NCBI GenBank assembly: GCA_039696685.1
Contig: CP155565.1
Coordinates: forward strand, 1,302,001-1,366,000
Length of the DNA: 64,000 nucleotides
Direction: 5' to 3'
Source: Vibrio sp. CDRSL-10 TSBA
GTDB taxonomy: Bacteria; Pseudomonadota; Gammaproteobacteria; Enterobacterales; Vibrionaceae
Shown: positions 1-8,883 of the stretch, piece by piece
Numbering within the stretch: position 1 is the first letter of the stretch
How the letters are laid out: each line of letters begins with the position of its first letter
The notes under the pieces: generated by a model
Told to the model about the DNA's origin: nothing
Database searches by the model: none
Seen by the model: only the letters and a program-made list of their open reading frames with translations
Program-made: the position numbers and the translations under genes

Positions 1-550
1 GCACTGAACTTGACGACGGCCGGCAACTCCGGGCGCAGGAAAGCGATATCCTGCGGTGCTATCTGCGCTTCAACCAGTAGCGTGTCTTCGGTCGGCACTA
101 TCTCAACGATATCCATCCCCGGTTGAATAACACCCCCCACGGTATTGACGTTAAGGGTTTTGATGGTACCGGTGACCGGTGAGATGACCACGGTGCGATT
201 AACCCTGTCTTCCAGACCAACCGTCGACTCCGTCATTGCGGACAACTGATCCTGGGCTCGGTTGAGTGCTTCCTGCTGACGCGAACGAAACGTTAGTGCT
301 GCGTCGATGCGACTGAGCATGGACTCGCGGATGGAGGATCTCAGCACGGGAATTTTTAGTTCACTTGATGTCAGTTCACGCCGCGTATCGTTGACCTGAC
401 GCTGCAGTTTGAGCAGATCGATACGCGGCACCACGCCCTCTTCGGCCAGAGGCTGAGTGATTTCCAGCTCTTTGTTGGCGTAACTGTAGCTTTGGCGCAG
501 GTTACTTACCCGGGCCTGAATCTCAATCAAATCCTGTTGTTTTTGTTTTA
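1..550 (-). pseudogene. HlyD-family type I secretion membrane-fusion protein, C-terminal part (interrupted by IS630 dimer)
   Basis: This is the downstream half of a periplasmic adaptor gene whose start is at 3354; the gene continues past the left edge. Read on the minus strand from 550, it gives one open frame: a coiled-coil hairpin rich in Gln, Arg, Glu and Leu, then the sequence VVISPVTGTIKTLNVNTVGG, typical of the lipoyl/beta-barrel return strand of HlyD proteins, then a segment with IVPTEDTLLVEAQI. HlyD proteins bridge an inner-membrane ABC exporter to a TolC-type outer-membrane channel. Removing the insertion restores the host frame exactly across the target TA (reading Gln-Gln-Val-Ile-Lys-Gln-Lys). 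The insertion therefore broke a previously good gene. The cargo and exporter lie outside the window. Confidence 0.85.
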
Positions 551-1644
551 TACCAATCGCACTAATTTTATGATCTAATATCAGCTTCAATAGGAGCTGA
601 TATGACGACCCCTGACTTCCCAAAACTTATTCGTGAAACATCCGATGCTAGGATGCGTACGAGACTTCTTGCTATATCTCATTTCGTGGATGGAAAAAGC
701 CGCACTCAGATCGCCAAATATTTAAAAGCCAGCCGTACCAGTATCAATAACTGGGTCGCGGCTTATTTAAAGAATGGTGTTGAAGGCTTGGTAGAAAAGC
801 AGCATACAGGCCGTCCTCCACGACTGACTGAAGACCAGCTATCTCAGTTAAAGCTGTACATCACTTCCAATGCGATTAAGCCTGAAGGTGGCAGACTACA
901 GGGGACAGATATTATTGAATTCATCCATGAAGAATTTGGCCTATCGTACAGCTTATCAGGCATCTATAAGATATTGAGAAAGCTTGATTTAGTTTGGATA
1001 ACAACGCGTTCAAAGCACCCAAAGCAATCTGTAGAAGCACAAGAAGCTTTTAAAAAAATTCCCAATAGAAACGATCCTTAAGATCCCAGGACATGTTGCT
1101 TTAAAAGATGTTCAAATCTGGTTTCAAGATGAAGCCAGATTTGGCCAGCGCAACACAACAACCCGAATATGGGCAGAAAAAGGGACTCGTCCCAGAGCGG
1201 TACAACAACAGCAATTTGAGTATGCGTACCTATTTGGAGCGGTGTGCGTTAATACCGGAGAAACTGAAGCTATTGTTGTTCCGATGAGCAACATGGAAGC
1301 AATGAAAGAGCAACTCAGGCTCATTTCTCAATCCACACCCGCAGACAAACATGCTGTCGTCATCATGGATCAAGCCAGTTGGCATCAAAGTTATCTTGCT
1401 GATTCATTCAAGAAACCTGACTGTCATTCATATACCGCCCTATTCACCGGAACTCAACCCAATAGAGCAGGTATGGAGTTGGTTGCGTCAGAACGAAATA
1501 GCCAATAGGTGTTTTGAATGTTACGACGATATTGTCGACAAGCTGTGTAGTGCTTGGAATCGTTTTTGTGCAGACAAAAGCAGAGTCATTTCGCTCTGCT
1601 TTAGAGATTGGACTATATTGACCAGTTAATTAGTGTGATTGGTA
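551..1644 (+). mobile_element. IS630-family insertion sequence, copy 1 (left, full ends)
   Basis: A 1094-bp element bounded by 17-bp terminal inverted repeats, taccaatcgcactaatt at 551-567 and its one-mismatch complement at 1628-1644. It carries a single transposase gene in two overlapping frames. IS630 elements insert at TA and duplicate it; TA is present at both outer edges of the dimer (549-550 and 2724-2725). Copy 1 is nearly identical to copy 2, displaced by 1082 bp. Seen differences include a few substitutions and one extra A at 1412-1416 that breaks the second half of the transposase. Confidence 0.93.
602..1629 (+). CDS. IS630-family transposase, copy 1 (second frame broken by one extra base)
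   Basis: The first frame (602-1081, 159 aa) holds the N-terminal helix-turn-helix region, with SRTQIAKYLKASRTSINNWV and a GRPPRLT linker. The second frame starts after an A7 run near 1054 and holds the DDE catalytic region: Asp in FQDEARFG, Asp in VIMDQASWHQ and Glu in SPELNPIEQVW. In this copy an extra A at 1412-1416 (GAAAC, against GAAC in copy 2) splits the second frame between the second Asp and the Glu. As written this copy cannot make a full catalytic domain. See copy 2 for the intact arrangement. Confidence 0.85.
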
Positions 1645-1683
1645 TAATTTTATGATCTAATATCAGCTTCAATAGGAGCTGAT

Positions 1684-2710
1684 ATGACGACCCCTGACTT
1701 CCCAAAACTTATTCGTGAAACATCCGATGCTAGGATGCGTACGAGACTTCTTGCGATATCTCATTTCGTGGATGGAAAAAGCCGCACTCAGATCGCCAAA
1801 TATTTAAAAGCCAGCCGTACCAGTATCAATAACTGGGTCGCGGCTTATTTAAAGAATGGTGTTGAAGGCTTGGTAGAAAAGCAGCATACAGGCCGTCCTC
1901 CACGACTGACTGAAGACCAGCTATCTCAGTTAAAGCTGTACATCACTTCCAATGCGATTAAGCCTGAAGGTGGCAGACTACAGGGGACAGATATTATTGA
2001 ATTCATCCATGAAGAATTTGGCCTATCGTACAGCTTATCAGGCATCTATAAGATATTGAGAAAACTTGATTTAGTTTGGATAACAACGCGTTCAAAGCAC
2101 CCAAAGCAATCTGCAGAAGCGCAAGAAGCTTTTAAAAAAATTCCCAATAGAAACGATCCTTAAGATCCCAGGACATGTTGCTTTAAAAGATGTTCAAATC
2201 TGGTTTCAAGATGAAGCCAGATTTGGCCAGCGCAACACAACAACCCGAATATGGGCAGAAAAAGGGACTCGTCCCAGAGCGGTACAACAACAGCAATTTG
2301 AGTATGCGTACCTATTTGGAGCGGTGTGCGTTAATACCGGAGAAACTGAAGCTATTGTTGTTCCGATGAGCAACATGGAAGCAATGAAAGAGCAACTCAG
2401 GCTCATTTCTCAATCCACACCCGCAGACAAACATGCTGTCGTCATCATGGATCAAGCCAGTTGGCATCAAAGTTATCTTGCTGATTCATTCAAGAACCTG
2501 ACTGTCATTCATATACCGCCCTATTCACCGGAACTCAACCCAATAGAGCAGGTATGGAGTTGGTTGCGTCAGAACGAAATAGCCAATAGGTGTTTTGAAT
2601 GTTACGACGATATTGTCGACAAGCTGTGTAGTGCTTGGAATCGCTTTTGTGCAGACAAAAGCAGAGTCATTTCGCTCTGCTTTAGAGATTGGACTATATT
2701 GACCAGTTAA
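1684..2710 (+). CDS. IS630-family transposase, copy 2 (orfA 1684-2163 plus +1-frame orfB to 2710)
   Basis: The better preserved transposase. The first frame, 159 aa, carries the helix-turn-helix DNA-binding region. The catalytic part lies in the +1 frame, open from the A7 run near 2136 to 2710, with the DDE residues in FQDEARFG, VIMDQASWHQ and YSPELNPIEQVW. Both copies have the same A7 junction, so it belongs to the element and is unlikely to be a random error. Joining the frames would give a protein of about 342 aa, the usual IS630 size. Some IS630 relatives are reported to join their frames by recoding or slippage. Loss of one A, or a +1 shift, is needed here; that this occurs is inference. 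Confidence 0.85.
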
Positions 2711-2725
2711 TTAGTGTGATTGGTA
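2709..2725. repeat. Right terminal inverted repeat of the IS630 dimer
   Basis: The sequence aattagtgtgattggta is the complement of the left end at 551-567 with one mismatch. An identical copy at 1628-1644 marks the right end of copy 1. Only the outer pair (551-567 and 2709-2725) is complete, so the whole 2.2-kb dimer is the likeliest mobile unit, or copy 1 alone using 551-567 and 1628-1644. Confidence 0.9.
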
Positions 2726-3354
2726 TTACTTGTTGTGACATGACTGACAACTGGTTGCGCAGGTTATCCAGATCCTGACGGTATTGGGCGCGCTGGCGAT
2801 CGGCCAGTTTCTGGTTGGGCTGCGAGCAGCGAGGGAGGGAAGGCGAGCTTGTTGTAGTCAATCAGCACGGCTTGCTGCCACTCGTTTTCGCTGAACGCTT
2901 CATTGACCACGACACTGGCCAGTGAAGCGGAAAGCTGCAGTACATTGGCGGTCAGGTTGGCGACCTGCTGTTCACGCTCACGGTAGTCGGAACGAAAGCG
3001 GGTGTCATCAATCAGCAGCAGTTGCTGGCCTTTACGGACCTGTTCACCTTCACGCACCAGAATTTGTTTGACCAGTCCGCCCTCCAGATTCTGCACCACC
3101 TGAATCTGCGATGAGGGTACGACTTTACCCTGACCGACGGTGACTTTGTCGATTTGCGCCCAGGCAGCCCAGGCCACCGCTATGAACAAAAACAATACCA
3201 TCACCCAAAGCATGATGCGGGCGCTGCTGGGAGTGTTGAGCAGCAGCGCCGCAGTTTGATCATCGACAAAGTCCAGTTCGCCGTCAGCGTTCTGATCTTT
3301 GCCAAACCGGCCCATGGATAACCGTTGCTTAGAGAGGTGCTCGTGATTAGCCAT
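2726..3354 (-). pseudogene. HlyD-family type I secretion membrane-fusion protein, N-terminal part
   Basis: The start half of the interrupted adaptor gene. It has a short cytoplasmic N-terminus, one membrane helix (about residues 47-68, LWVMVLFLFIAVAWAAWA), then the first biotinyl-lipoyl-like motif with NLEGGLVKQILVREGEQV and the beginning of the periplasmic coiled coil. A GTTTC at 2807-2811 carries one extra base. Without it the frame runs on as AQPELADRQRAQYRQDLDNL up to the IS junction. The gene carries two lesions as written: the IS dimer, which is convincing, and the frameshift, which belongs to the window-wide GAAAC pattern. The start Met at 3354 gives the expected N-terminal length for the family. 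Confidence 0.85.
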
Positions 3355-3611
3355 GACTCATGGCGAGATCCTGCGATAGACTGAAACCGTCCCCGGTCTG
3401 GTGGCGACCGGGAGTGGCGCTGAAACTGCCAAGAGTCTCAGACGTGTGGTTAAAGTTTAGACGGTTTCTTGGCGGTTAAGCGGGGAATGAGTCAAGAGTC
3501 GCACTGCAACCATCACAGAGTGTGAAGTGATCGACAAAGGCTTTCGTTTGTCATGGCTTGAGTTATACGGCGTATAGGCGCACAATCGGCAAAAAATAAC
3601 GAGGAGTAGAA

Positions 3612-4247
3612 ATGGAACTTTCAGACATTCGCCGTGAATACATTCAAGGTGGTTTGCGCCGCAAAGATTTGCTGGCCGATCCGGTGCAACAGTTTAACTT
3701 ATGGCTGCAGCAGGCGATCGACGCGAAGTTAACCGATCCGACCGCGATGACCGTTGCCACAGTGGATGAACAGGGTCAGCCATTTCAACGTATTGTGCTG
3801 CTGAAAAATGTCGAAACTGACGGTTTCGTGTTTTATACCAACCTGGCCAGCCGCAAAGCGCAACATATCCAGCACAATAACAAAATCAGCCTGCATTTCC
3901 CGTGGCACCCGCTTGAGCGTCAGGTCCACATCACAGGTACGGCAGAAAAACTGAGCGCGCTGGAAAACATGAAGTATTTTACGTCACGTCCGAAAGAGAG
4001 CCAGATTGCCGCGATCGCCAGTCATCAGAGCAGCCGTATTTCTGCCCGTGGCGTATTGGAAGGTAAGTACCTTGAGCTGAAACAGAAGTTTGCCAAAGGT
4101 GAGATCCCGGTACCGAGTTTCTGGGGTGGTTTCCGTATTCGTCCGCACAGCATTGAGTTCTGGCAGGGAGGTGAACATCGTCTGCACGATCGTTTCATTT
4201 ACACCCGTCAGGAGAGTGGCTGGGATGTGGATCGTCTCGCGCCGTAA
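3612..4247 (+). CDS. pdxH: Pyridoxine/pyridoxamine 5'-phosphate oxidase
   Basis: A complete 211-aa FMN enzyme that oxidises pyridoxine or pyridoxamine 5'-phosphate to pyridoxal 5'-phosphate, the last step of B6 synthesis and salvage in the cytosol. Family hallmarks are visible: [17 protein letters not shown] with the FMN-contacting segment, [10 protein letters not shown], and the C-terminal signature FWGGFRIRP...[12 protein letters not shown] ending in RLAP. Length matches the family (about 210-220 aa). A ribosome site (cgagga) lies just before the ATG. It converges on vqmA with a 42-base gap. The frame is intact. Confidence 0.97.
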   Translation: MELSDIRREYIQGGLRRKDLLADPVQQFNLWLQQAIDAKLTDPTAMTVATVDEQGQPFQRIVLLKNVETDGFVFYTNLASRKAQHIQHNNKISLHFPWHPLERQVHITGTAEKLSALENMKYFTSRPKESQIAAIASHQSSRISARGVLEGKYLELKQKFAKGEIPVPSFWGGFRIRPHSIEFWQGGEHRLHDRFIYTRQESGWDVDRLAP

Positions 4248-4289
4248 CCGACACTCTTTTGTTGGTCATCCCGTTTCACACACGCCGCT

Positions 4290-5007
4290 TTAAGCGGCGT
4301 GTTCGTTTTTCAGCACCACGGAAAGCTGGGTTTTGAGCAGGGTTTGTGGGATAACCGAGCCAAAACCGAGGTCCAGTGCCCGGTCGAGCAGGCTCTCTTT
4401 ACTGGGGACGCCGAATTTGGTGCGCAGGCGTGCCTCGTAACCTTCAACGGTTTTGATTGAAATTCCCATCACGCGCGCAATGTGTTGCGGTTTTTTGCCG
4501 TACAGCAGCAGAAACAGAGTTTCCGATTCACGGGTGGTGAGCTTGGGCAGTTGCAATTCATCATGATTGGCACTTTTAAGCGCTGAACTTAAGCCTGTCG
4601 CGCGACACACCCAGTGTCCGACTTCGAGAATGGCGGTATCCGTCAGTTTCCTGGCCGTAAAAAATGGTGCCGCGAACTTTACCCTGCGCATCGCGCCACG
4701 GACTTTTGGTAAAGATGTGAGCATGCCAGCGTCCATCCGGGTAGGGGTGGATGTCGAGAACTTTCAGTGAGCGACCGGTTGTGATCACGTAGCGATCCTG
4801 CTCCTGAAAATCAGCGGCGCAGGCAACGGTCGGACTTGGCATATCAAAATCGGTCAGACCAACACAGTGCTGCATGCTCTCCACGCCGATCAGCGCAGAA
4901 TAGGCCTCATTGGCATAAACAAAAACAGAGTTCAGATCTTTACAGCCCCAGTAACCGGGTAACTGTTGAAACAGTGATAACTGTTCTGCGGTGAGTGGAT
5001 TTGACAC
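4290..5007 (-). CDS. vqmA: VqmA, PAS/LuxR-type quorum-sensing receptor and transcription activator
   Basis: A cytoplasmic receptor-activator. In Vibrio, VqmA binds the autoinducer DPO through its PAS domain and activates the vqmR sRNA gene. Here the N-terminus (MSNPLTAEQLSLFQQLPGYW...) is a PAS domain to about residue 125, including LTDFDMPSPTVACAADFQEQ. The C-terminus is a LuxR helix-turn-helix with LTTRESETLFLLLYGKKPQH and GISIKTVEGYEARLRTKFG. Length about 239 aa. The identification rests on this sequence plus the vqmR-like RNA and palindromic VqmA box directly upstream. One extra base at 4646-4650 (GTTTC) splits the frame between PAS and HTH; removing it gives YGQELTDTAILEVGHW, as expected for the family. 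The shift is treated as an artefact. Confidence 0.87.
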
Positions 5008-5096
5008 AACATAATTCCCTTGTATGCAACCGGGTTATGATACCAAGGTGGTGGGGTAAAGTAAGTACTCAGTGCGGGTTTACGGGGTGAAAACAT

Positions 5097-5125
5097 AAAA
5101 AAAGCCAGCCTGAAGACGGGCTGGC
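5097..5125 (-). terminator. Rho-independent terminator of vqmR
   Basis: On the minus strand, GCCAGCC-CGTCTTCA-GGCTGGC is followed by T7. The stem is seven perfect G/C-rich pairs. The T tract lies on the vqmR side, so it terminates transcription coming from the VqmA box. Confidence 0.9.
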
Positions 5126-5243
5126 ACAAATACAAGAAACATATCTTGTCGACGTGTAGAAGAGGTTCCATGAATTCAGCGAGGGTCTGCCGAAAACACA
5201 GAGGCATCAATAAGATACCCGGCGTCAAGGGACCCTTAACGCC
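5097..5243 (-). ncRNA. vqmR: VqmR regulatory small RNA
   Basis: An untranslated stretch of about 147 nt immediately upstream of vqmA and on the same strand. In Vibrio, VqmR is an Hfq-dependent sRNA of about 140 nt, induced by VqmA-DPO, that represses targets such as biofilm regulators. Evidence seen here is a VqmA-type palindrome at 5279-5296, a -10 box TATAGT at 5251-5256 (minus strand), and a strong intrinsic terminator at 5097-5125 ending in seven T. No credible ORF is contained. The 5' end is inferred from the -10 position. Read-through past the terminator would reach vqmA, 90 bases downstream. Confidence 0.82.
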
Positions 5244-5250
5244 TGCGACA

Positions 5251-5256
5251 ACTATA
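5251..5256 (-). promoter_or_regulatory. -10 element of the vqmR promoter
   Basis: TATAGT on the minus strand, about 23 bases downstream of the VqmA palindrome. No good -35 hexamer is present, as expected for an activator-dependent promoter whose activator sits just upstream. Confidence 0.6.
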
Positions 5257-5278
5257 TTAAAGCTGCCAGCAACGCAAA

Positions 5279-5296
5279 AGGGGGGATTTCCCCCCT
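5279..5296. promoter_or_regulatory. VqmA operator palindrome
   Basis: AGGGGGGATTTCCCCCCT is a near-perfect dyad and matches the VqmA-binding palindrome I recall from V. cholerae vqmR promoter studies. It sits 36 bp upstream of the inferred vqmR start. It also lies 28 bases past the stop of the FGE-like gene and could serve as that gene's terminator as well (a T4 run follows on the plus side, an A4 run on the other). Confidence 0.8.
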
Positions 5297-5323
5297 TTTA
5301 GCTAATTTACGCAAATAGTTGCG

Positions 5324-7181
5324 TTACAATTCACGTAAAACCCGAAAGCCAACGTAATTGGCGGCCGCTGAAGGGGCAATAAACAGCTGACTGTCCGCCT
5401 TAGCCATCTCCGGCGAAAAGCTCCAGGCGCCGCCTTTTGCTAAGCCGCGTGTATCTGTGGTCCATTGCCAGACGTTACCGACGACATCGTAGAGACCCAG
5501 TGGGTTAGCATCAAAAGCGCCGACCGGAGAAGTGCTCTTGTTTGACCATGGAGTGCCGCCCCAGCCAGTATTGGCTCTTCCGCTGCCAAAACGTTCACCC
5601 CACCAGTACGCGGCTTTACTGCCGGCGCGGGCGGCCGCTTCCCATTCATCTTCACTTGGCAGGCGATAATGGAAGCCGGTTTGTTGTGACAGCCATTGAG
5701 TATACGCTTTGGCGTCGTTCTGGCTGATACAGACCACCGGGGATTGCCTTGACTGCTTAAATCCTGGGTTGCGCCAGTAACTGCCCGGCATCGGCGCGAC
5801 TTCCGCCTTGTCGACCGCAATACAGAGTTTTTGCAATTCGGCATCAGTCTGGTAGCCAGTCTGGTTAACGAAGGTTTCAAACTGAGCCACGGTTACTGGT
5901 GTGGCGCTGACTGCGAAAGCATGATCAAGGTGAACCTGACGCGATGCATTCTCACCCAGCAGGTATTCGCCGCTTAGTAATGTGACCATTTGCGGCGCTT
6001 TGACATCGCCTTTCAGCGAGTCGGCAAAAGTATGTCCCGCTTTAAGCGGGTTGGCCTGCTCGCGCAGCACAGCACGTAGCGTATGGTCTGAGTTGATGCT
6101 CAGTTCCTGATGGAAGGCGCGGTAGCCCTCTTTGGCCACCGTAATCATGTGACTGCCGACCGGCAGCATAATATCGACCGGTGTGCTGCCGTAGCTGACG
6201 CCATCCACTGAAACGGAATCCTGGTACTGGTTCGAGCGGATCAGCAGGTTTACCCATGCGACTTCTTTCTGTGGTTGCGGCTGTGCGCTATCTCCGGGTG
6301 CAAAACAGTATTGCGATTCGACGTCCAGCAGTTTACACGGGGTATTTTCCGCCGGACGGGCATTCAGCTGTGCGGCGATCACGGTTTTGAATCGGCTGCC
6401 GTCAAAGAAACCCGGCATCTTTGACTGTATGGCTCAGTACGTGAATATTGAGCGCGACATCCGCCAGATGCTGTTTGACCTGCTTAGATTCTGTGGTTTG
6501 ATCGATCAGCCAGGCCTGATACTGGGTGACTGCTTTTTGCAGCGCCAGATCCGTGGTCTGTTTGGCACACTGGGCCAGGGTCATGTCTGCCTGGCAGGCG
6601 TTGGTGAAGCTGACCGTCTGCTCGCCTTCACGTTTGAGTTCGTTTCTCAGCTGTTCAACCCGGGCACGTACTTTATCTTCATCAAGCCGGGCGATTTTCT
6701 GCTCAATCAACTGCTGTGCGGCTTTGGCTTCGCTCAGCGCGGATTGCTGTTCCTGAAGTTTCTGCTCTGCTTGCAGACGTGTTTGTTGGTTCTGTTTCAC
6801 CTCTGCCCAGGCGGACTGATAGGCATTCTGGGCCGCAGAGATATCCAGATCCGGTTCATTGGTCATCGCCTGATACTGCTTCGCCAGTGTCTCTTTGGCC
6901 TGCTGCAGCGCTTTGTCGAGCTTGGCAGCCCGCTGCGTCAGGCGGTTGACCTCACTGAGCTGATTGTCTGCAGCCGTTTGCTGAGCCTGAGTGCTCTTTT
7001 TGGCCTCTCGCAATGCGCTGTGCTGGCTGAACAGGGCATCGTCGATGCTGACAACGCTGGAGCTGTTGGCGACGTCGGATGCATTGACAACGTCGGATGC
7101 CGAAGCTTGTTCCGCCATCAAAGGTGTTGCGAGCATGTATGGCGAAAGTGCAAATAACAGAGCGGGTAAACCTTGTCGCAT
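5324..7181 (-). CDS. Secreted coiled-coil / PEGA / formylglycine-enzyme-like (SUMF1) domain protein
   Basis: About 619 aa with a signal peptide (MRQGLPALLFALSPYMLATPLMA). A long Gln/Ala/Glu-rich coiled coil spans about residues 50-190, then a PEGA domain (VDGVSYGSTPVDIMLPVG), then a C-terminal SUMF1/EgtB-type fold with LLSGEYLLG, YRLPSEDEWEAAARAG, GLYDVVGNVWQWT and GFRVLREL. True formylglycine-generating enzymes use a pair of cysteines near the C-terminus. The matching stretch here, RGLAKGGAWSFSPEMAKADS, has none, so sulfatase-activating chemistry is unlikely. One extra base at 6407-6411 (GAAAC) splits coiled coil from PEGA; the corrected reading is KDAGFFDGSRFKTV. It is paralogous to the next gene over its first 350 residues. 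The role is unknown, probably in the periplasm. Confidence 0.82.
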
Positions 7182-7349
7182 GAGTATCTACTTCAGTTAA
7201 AATTGAACAAATCCTGACGCTATTCTAAATGCAAACGCCATTCTGTCATTAGCTATCTTTCAGTAACTTGATGACAAAATGGCGTTATAGCTACATGTCG
7301 TTATAGCTACAGGCGGTAATGGCGCAGCCAGGGCAGTCAGTCCGTTTTA

Positions 7350-8453
7350 TCAGCTGTCTTTATTGGGTCTGAGTTTAACCCACACCGTGTCATTACCGTT
7401 GACGGTGATCACGCGGTTGTAACTTTCGAAACCGTCTTTGGATACCGTCACCTGATGGCGACCAGCCGGCAGGACGATTTCAACCGGCGTGCTGCCATAG
7501 TTGATGCCATTGATGGTAACGGAATCATTGTATTGATCTGAGCGCACCGTGACGTTGGCCCATGCCTTGTCCTGCTTGCTGCTTTTGCTCTCAGCGGCAC
7601 CCTGCAGGCAGTAACGGCTGGAAACATTGAGCATTTTACACGCTGCGACCGCTTCCGGCTTGGCCTGCAGCTGTGCCTGCATCTGAGTAAAGTACTCGCT
7701 GTTGCCTTCAAATCCGGCACGCTGAATCTGGCTGTCCTGAACGTGAATATTCAGTTCGACACCACTGAGATTTTGCTTCGCGATCACCGACTCGCTCAGG
7801 CTGTCGAGCAGCTGGGCGCGGAAAGTTTTAACCGCTTTTTGTTTGGTCAGGTGCAGGCCCTGGCTGGAACATTCGCCCAGTGTCATCGTGGTGGAACAGG
7901 TGGTTTTATAGCTGGTTTCCACGACAGCACTTTCGCGCAGTTCGGCTTCAAGGCGTTTTACCCGTGCCTCGATCTTGCTCTCTTCGAGGTTGGTGTATTC
8001 GGTTTTCAGACGCGCCTGTTTCTGCTTAAGCTGTGAAAGGCGCATTTCGCTTTCGGCGATGGTCTGTTGGTTGGTCAGCTGTTCTGACTGATTCTGTTTG
8101 ACCGCAGCCCAGGCGTCCTGATACTGCTTCTGGAAGGTAACCAGATCGGTCTCCGGGTCTTCCAGCATACGGCTGTACTGTTTGTCCAGAGCCGACTTCG
8201 CGCGGTTACGTTTGGCATCCAACTCGTCGCCATCACGCTTGAGGCGGGCTTGATCGTTCTTTAGCTGTTGAAGCGTCGAACTTTCAGTGTCGAACTCAGA
8301 TGCGATAGCATCAAGTTCGTTCTGTTTTGTACTGATTTTTTCATCGATGGCGGTCACAGGATCGACCTGTGTAACTTCATCCGCGTACACCGATGCAGAT
8401 ACCCAAACTGGGCTTAGCGCAAGCAGTAGCGCTGGGAGGCGATGTTTGATCAT
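7350..8453 (-). CDS. Secreted coiled-coil protein with C-terminal PEGA domain
   Basis: 367 aa, intact. Start chosen at MIKHRLPALLLALSPVWVSA because agggacct precedes it; an upstream in-frame Met at 8468 has no such site. After the signal peptide comes a long heptad-rich region (about residues 30-190) and a conserved Cys pair region (TTCSTTMTLGECSSQ). A PEGA domain (INGINYGSTPVEIVLPAGRH) closes the protein, which lacks the SUMF1 domain of its paralogue downstream. The shared order coiled coil, LNIHV motif, CK-LLDV/CKMLNV motif and PEGA shows a tandem duplication, with one copy gaining or losing the C-terminal fold. The 168-base gap between them allows co-transcription. Function not known; a periplasmic structural or scaffold role is inferred. 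Confidence 0.8.
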   Translation of the reverse strand: MIKHRLPALLLALSPVWVSASVYADEVTQVDPVTAIDEKISTKQNELDAIASEFDTESSTLQQLKNDQARLKRDGDELDAKRNRAKSALDKQYSRMLEDPETDLVTFQKQYQDAWAAVKQNQSEQLTNQQTIAESEMRLSQLKQKQARLKTEYTNLEESKIEARVKRLEAELRESAVVETSYKTTCSTTMTLGECSSQGLHLTKQKAVKTFRAQLLDSLSESVIAKQNLSGVELNIHVQDSQIQRAGFEGNSEYFTQMQAQLQAKPEAVAACKMLNVSSRYCLQGAAESKSSKQDKAWANVTVRSDQYNDSVTINGINYGSTPVEIVLPAGRHQVTVSKDGFESYNRVITVNGNDTVWVKLRPNKDS

Positions 8454-8883
8454 AGGTCCCTGCAACATTTATATGAATCCACTGCGAGCAGTGGGAAAGA
8501 CAAACTTTTGACAGCAGTATTAACTGGCTTAATACCCTGGCTTTGGTCATGCAAATTGCCAGCTCTCTGGCGAAAAAGTCACACTCATCTGACATTAGGT
8601 CGCTGATTTTGTGAATCTTATAACTCTGCAAACTCCATTTTGAGCAGATTATCGAAATATGCAAGCACCGATTTCCGATCTGGTTGACCGTTTTCCTGAT
8701 TGAACACACATTGACCGTAATTTATGTGCACTTGATCATTGTTCCGGTCGTGCTACAAACCACACGCCCGCTTTACTGACAAATCAAAATATGCATTTGA
8801 TTGTTTATTGGTGCGCCGGCGCAGCACTGATTGTCGCTTATGATAGAATTGTAATAAAATGCAGGTCTGTTTCGTCGGGTAGA
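8454..8883. other. Divergent intergenic region upstream of the PEGA protein and the AraC regulator
   Basis: No convincing gene. An AT-rich dyad AATCAAA-(7)-TTTGATT at 8782-8802 could be an operator for the AraC regulator. The long plus-strand extension of the AraC frame into this region has no ribosome site and is not believed. Confidence 0.4.

Larger units (their letters stand above)
1645..2725 (+). mobile_element. IS630-family insertion sequence, copy 2 (internal left end truncated)
   Basis: The second unit of a head-to-tail dimer. It begins directly after the right inverted repeat of copy 1 and matches copy 1 from position 563 onward. It therefore lacks the outermost 12 bases of the left inverted repeat, while its right repeat at 2709-2725 is complete. 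The whole dimer (551-2725) sits in an HlyD gene with TA at both outer edges. A structure with one complete outer pair of ends and a degraded inner end fits a tandem duplication within the element better than two independent insertions. Confidence 0.9.

Noticed and set aside
5279-5300. G6/C6 hairpin as a simple terminator of the FGE-like gene
   Set aside because: It may act that way too, but its exact sequence, position before a -10 box and the downstream sRNA fit a VqmA operator better.
6387-7157. 256-aa plus-strand reading frame opposite the FGE-like gene
   Set aside because: It is the complement of a well-supported coiled-coil gene with signal peptide and paralogue; its hydrophobic Leu/Phe-rich text is the antisense of Glu/Lys/Gln codons.
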